6,259 nucleotides of DNA. It comes from an uncultured Bacteroides sp. (GTDB taxonomy: Bacteria; Bacteroidota; Bacteroidia; Bacteroidales; Bacteroidaceae). Made by a program: the position numbers and the translations under genes. This document shows, piece by piece, positions 6,009 through 6,259 of the stretch. Numbering within the stretch: the first letter of the stretch is position 1; the number at the start of each line of letters is the position of its first letter. A model generated the notes under the pieces. That model was not told where the DNA came from and did no database searches. It saw nothing but the letters and a program-made list of their open reading frames with translations. Where the stretch lies: assembly GCA_947071285.1 (NCBI GenBank), contig CAMTFK010000261.1, forward strand, positions 1 to 6,259. Direction: 5' to 3'.

Positions 6009-6259
6009 CTATAACAAGGAAGCGCACATTTTGCGTATTTCGTGTAGTCTATTATTCAGCGAACTTTCTTTACGGGCGACAGCCATATTGTAACGGGTTT
6101 GCATGTTGACAAGCAGTTCCGCATTAATATTCAAAGCCGCTTCCACCATTAAGGCAAAGTCGCTGGTTATGGGGCGTTTTCCGTTTAGTATCTCATTGAG
6201 CATAGTATAGGATACTCCTAAAACCTCTGAAAATCTCTTTTGAGAGATTTTACGGCATT
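6009..6259 (-). CDS. higA: HigA-like antitoxin, XRE-family HTH protein (5' end outside window)
   Basis: The gene enters from the right edge, so only the C-terminal 82 residues are seen; relatives have about 100-110, so roughly 20-25 are missing. The reading frame is open from the window edge, so the ATG at 6203 is an internal methionine, not the start. The visible part covers a helix-turn-helix (about 6248-6165), ISQKRFSEVLGVSYTMLNEI then LNGKRPIT. It is followed by ALMVEAALNINAELLVNMQT and RYNM, which matches the HigA pattern of a LGVS...ILNGKR recognition helix and an AE-W/L-LNLQ-YD segment. Such proteins bind their own promoter and neutralise an RNase of the HigB/RelE fold. HigB normally sits directly upstream of higA, which here would be beyond the window; no toxin lies between it and the peptidase. 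A lone transcriptional regulator is the alternative. Confidence 0.85.
   Translation of the reverse strand, partial: CRKISQKRFSEVLGVSYTMLNEILNGKRPITSDFALMVEAALNINAELLVNMQTRYNMAVARKESSLNNRLHEIRKMCASLL

Noticed and set aside
5990..6018. Possible Bacteroides promoter for dpp4 on the minus strand (CTTG, 17 bp, TAATTTAT)
   Set aside because: The -7 element matches TAnnTTTG at only some positions and the spacing is shorter than the usual 19-21 bp, so it is not better than chance.

Overview
The window most resembles a chromosomal segment from Bacteroides or a close Bacteroidales relative. The evidence is the Bacteroidetes-style FabI with a C-terminal tail, an RsmI-like methylase paralogue, the serine dipeptidyl peptidase IV next to lipoyl synthase, moderate GC, and starts without obvious Shine-Dalgarno sequences. 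The genus is inferred from protein resemblance, not from a database search.

Left part, plus strand (50-1733). An enoyl-ACP reductase (fabI) is followed by a 121-bp gap. That gap is filled almost entirely by heptamer repeats (TTAGTGA on the left, its complement TCACTAA on the right). These can fold back on each other and end the fabI side with a stem followed by six T. A GTG-started, RsmI-like SAM-dependent methyltransferase begins 5 bp after the last full heptamer.

Right part, minus strand, read from the window end leftwards (6259-1699). It holds a HigA-like antitoxin cut by the window edge, a periplasmic dipeptidyl peptidase IV, lipoyl synthase (lipA) whose ATG overlaps the peptidase stop codon by 4 bp, and a six-helix membrane protein whose cytosolic domain looks like a Nudix fold without its catalytic glutamates. 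Spacing suggests the peptidase and lipA are co-transcribed, possibly with the membrane protein. The plus-strand methyltransferase and the minus-strand membrane-protein gene converge and overlap by 35 bp at their 3' ends.

Functionally this is mostly core metabolism: fatty-acid elongation (FabI), lipoate cofactor synthesis (LipA), peptide trimming at Xaa-Pro in the periplasm (DPP IV), and a probable RNA or small-molecule methylase. The least explained items are the membrane/pseudo-Nudix protein and the heptamer palindrome. I see no phage, CRISPR, transposase, tRNA or rRNA. No gene-free stretch exceeds 300 bp.
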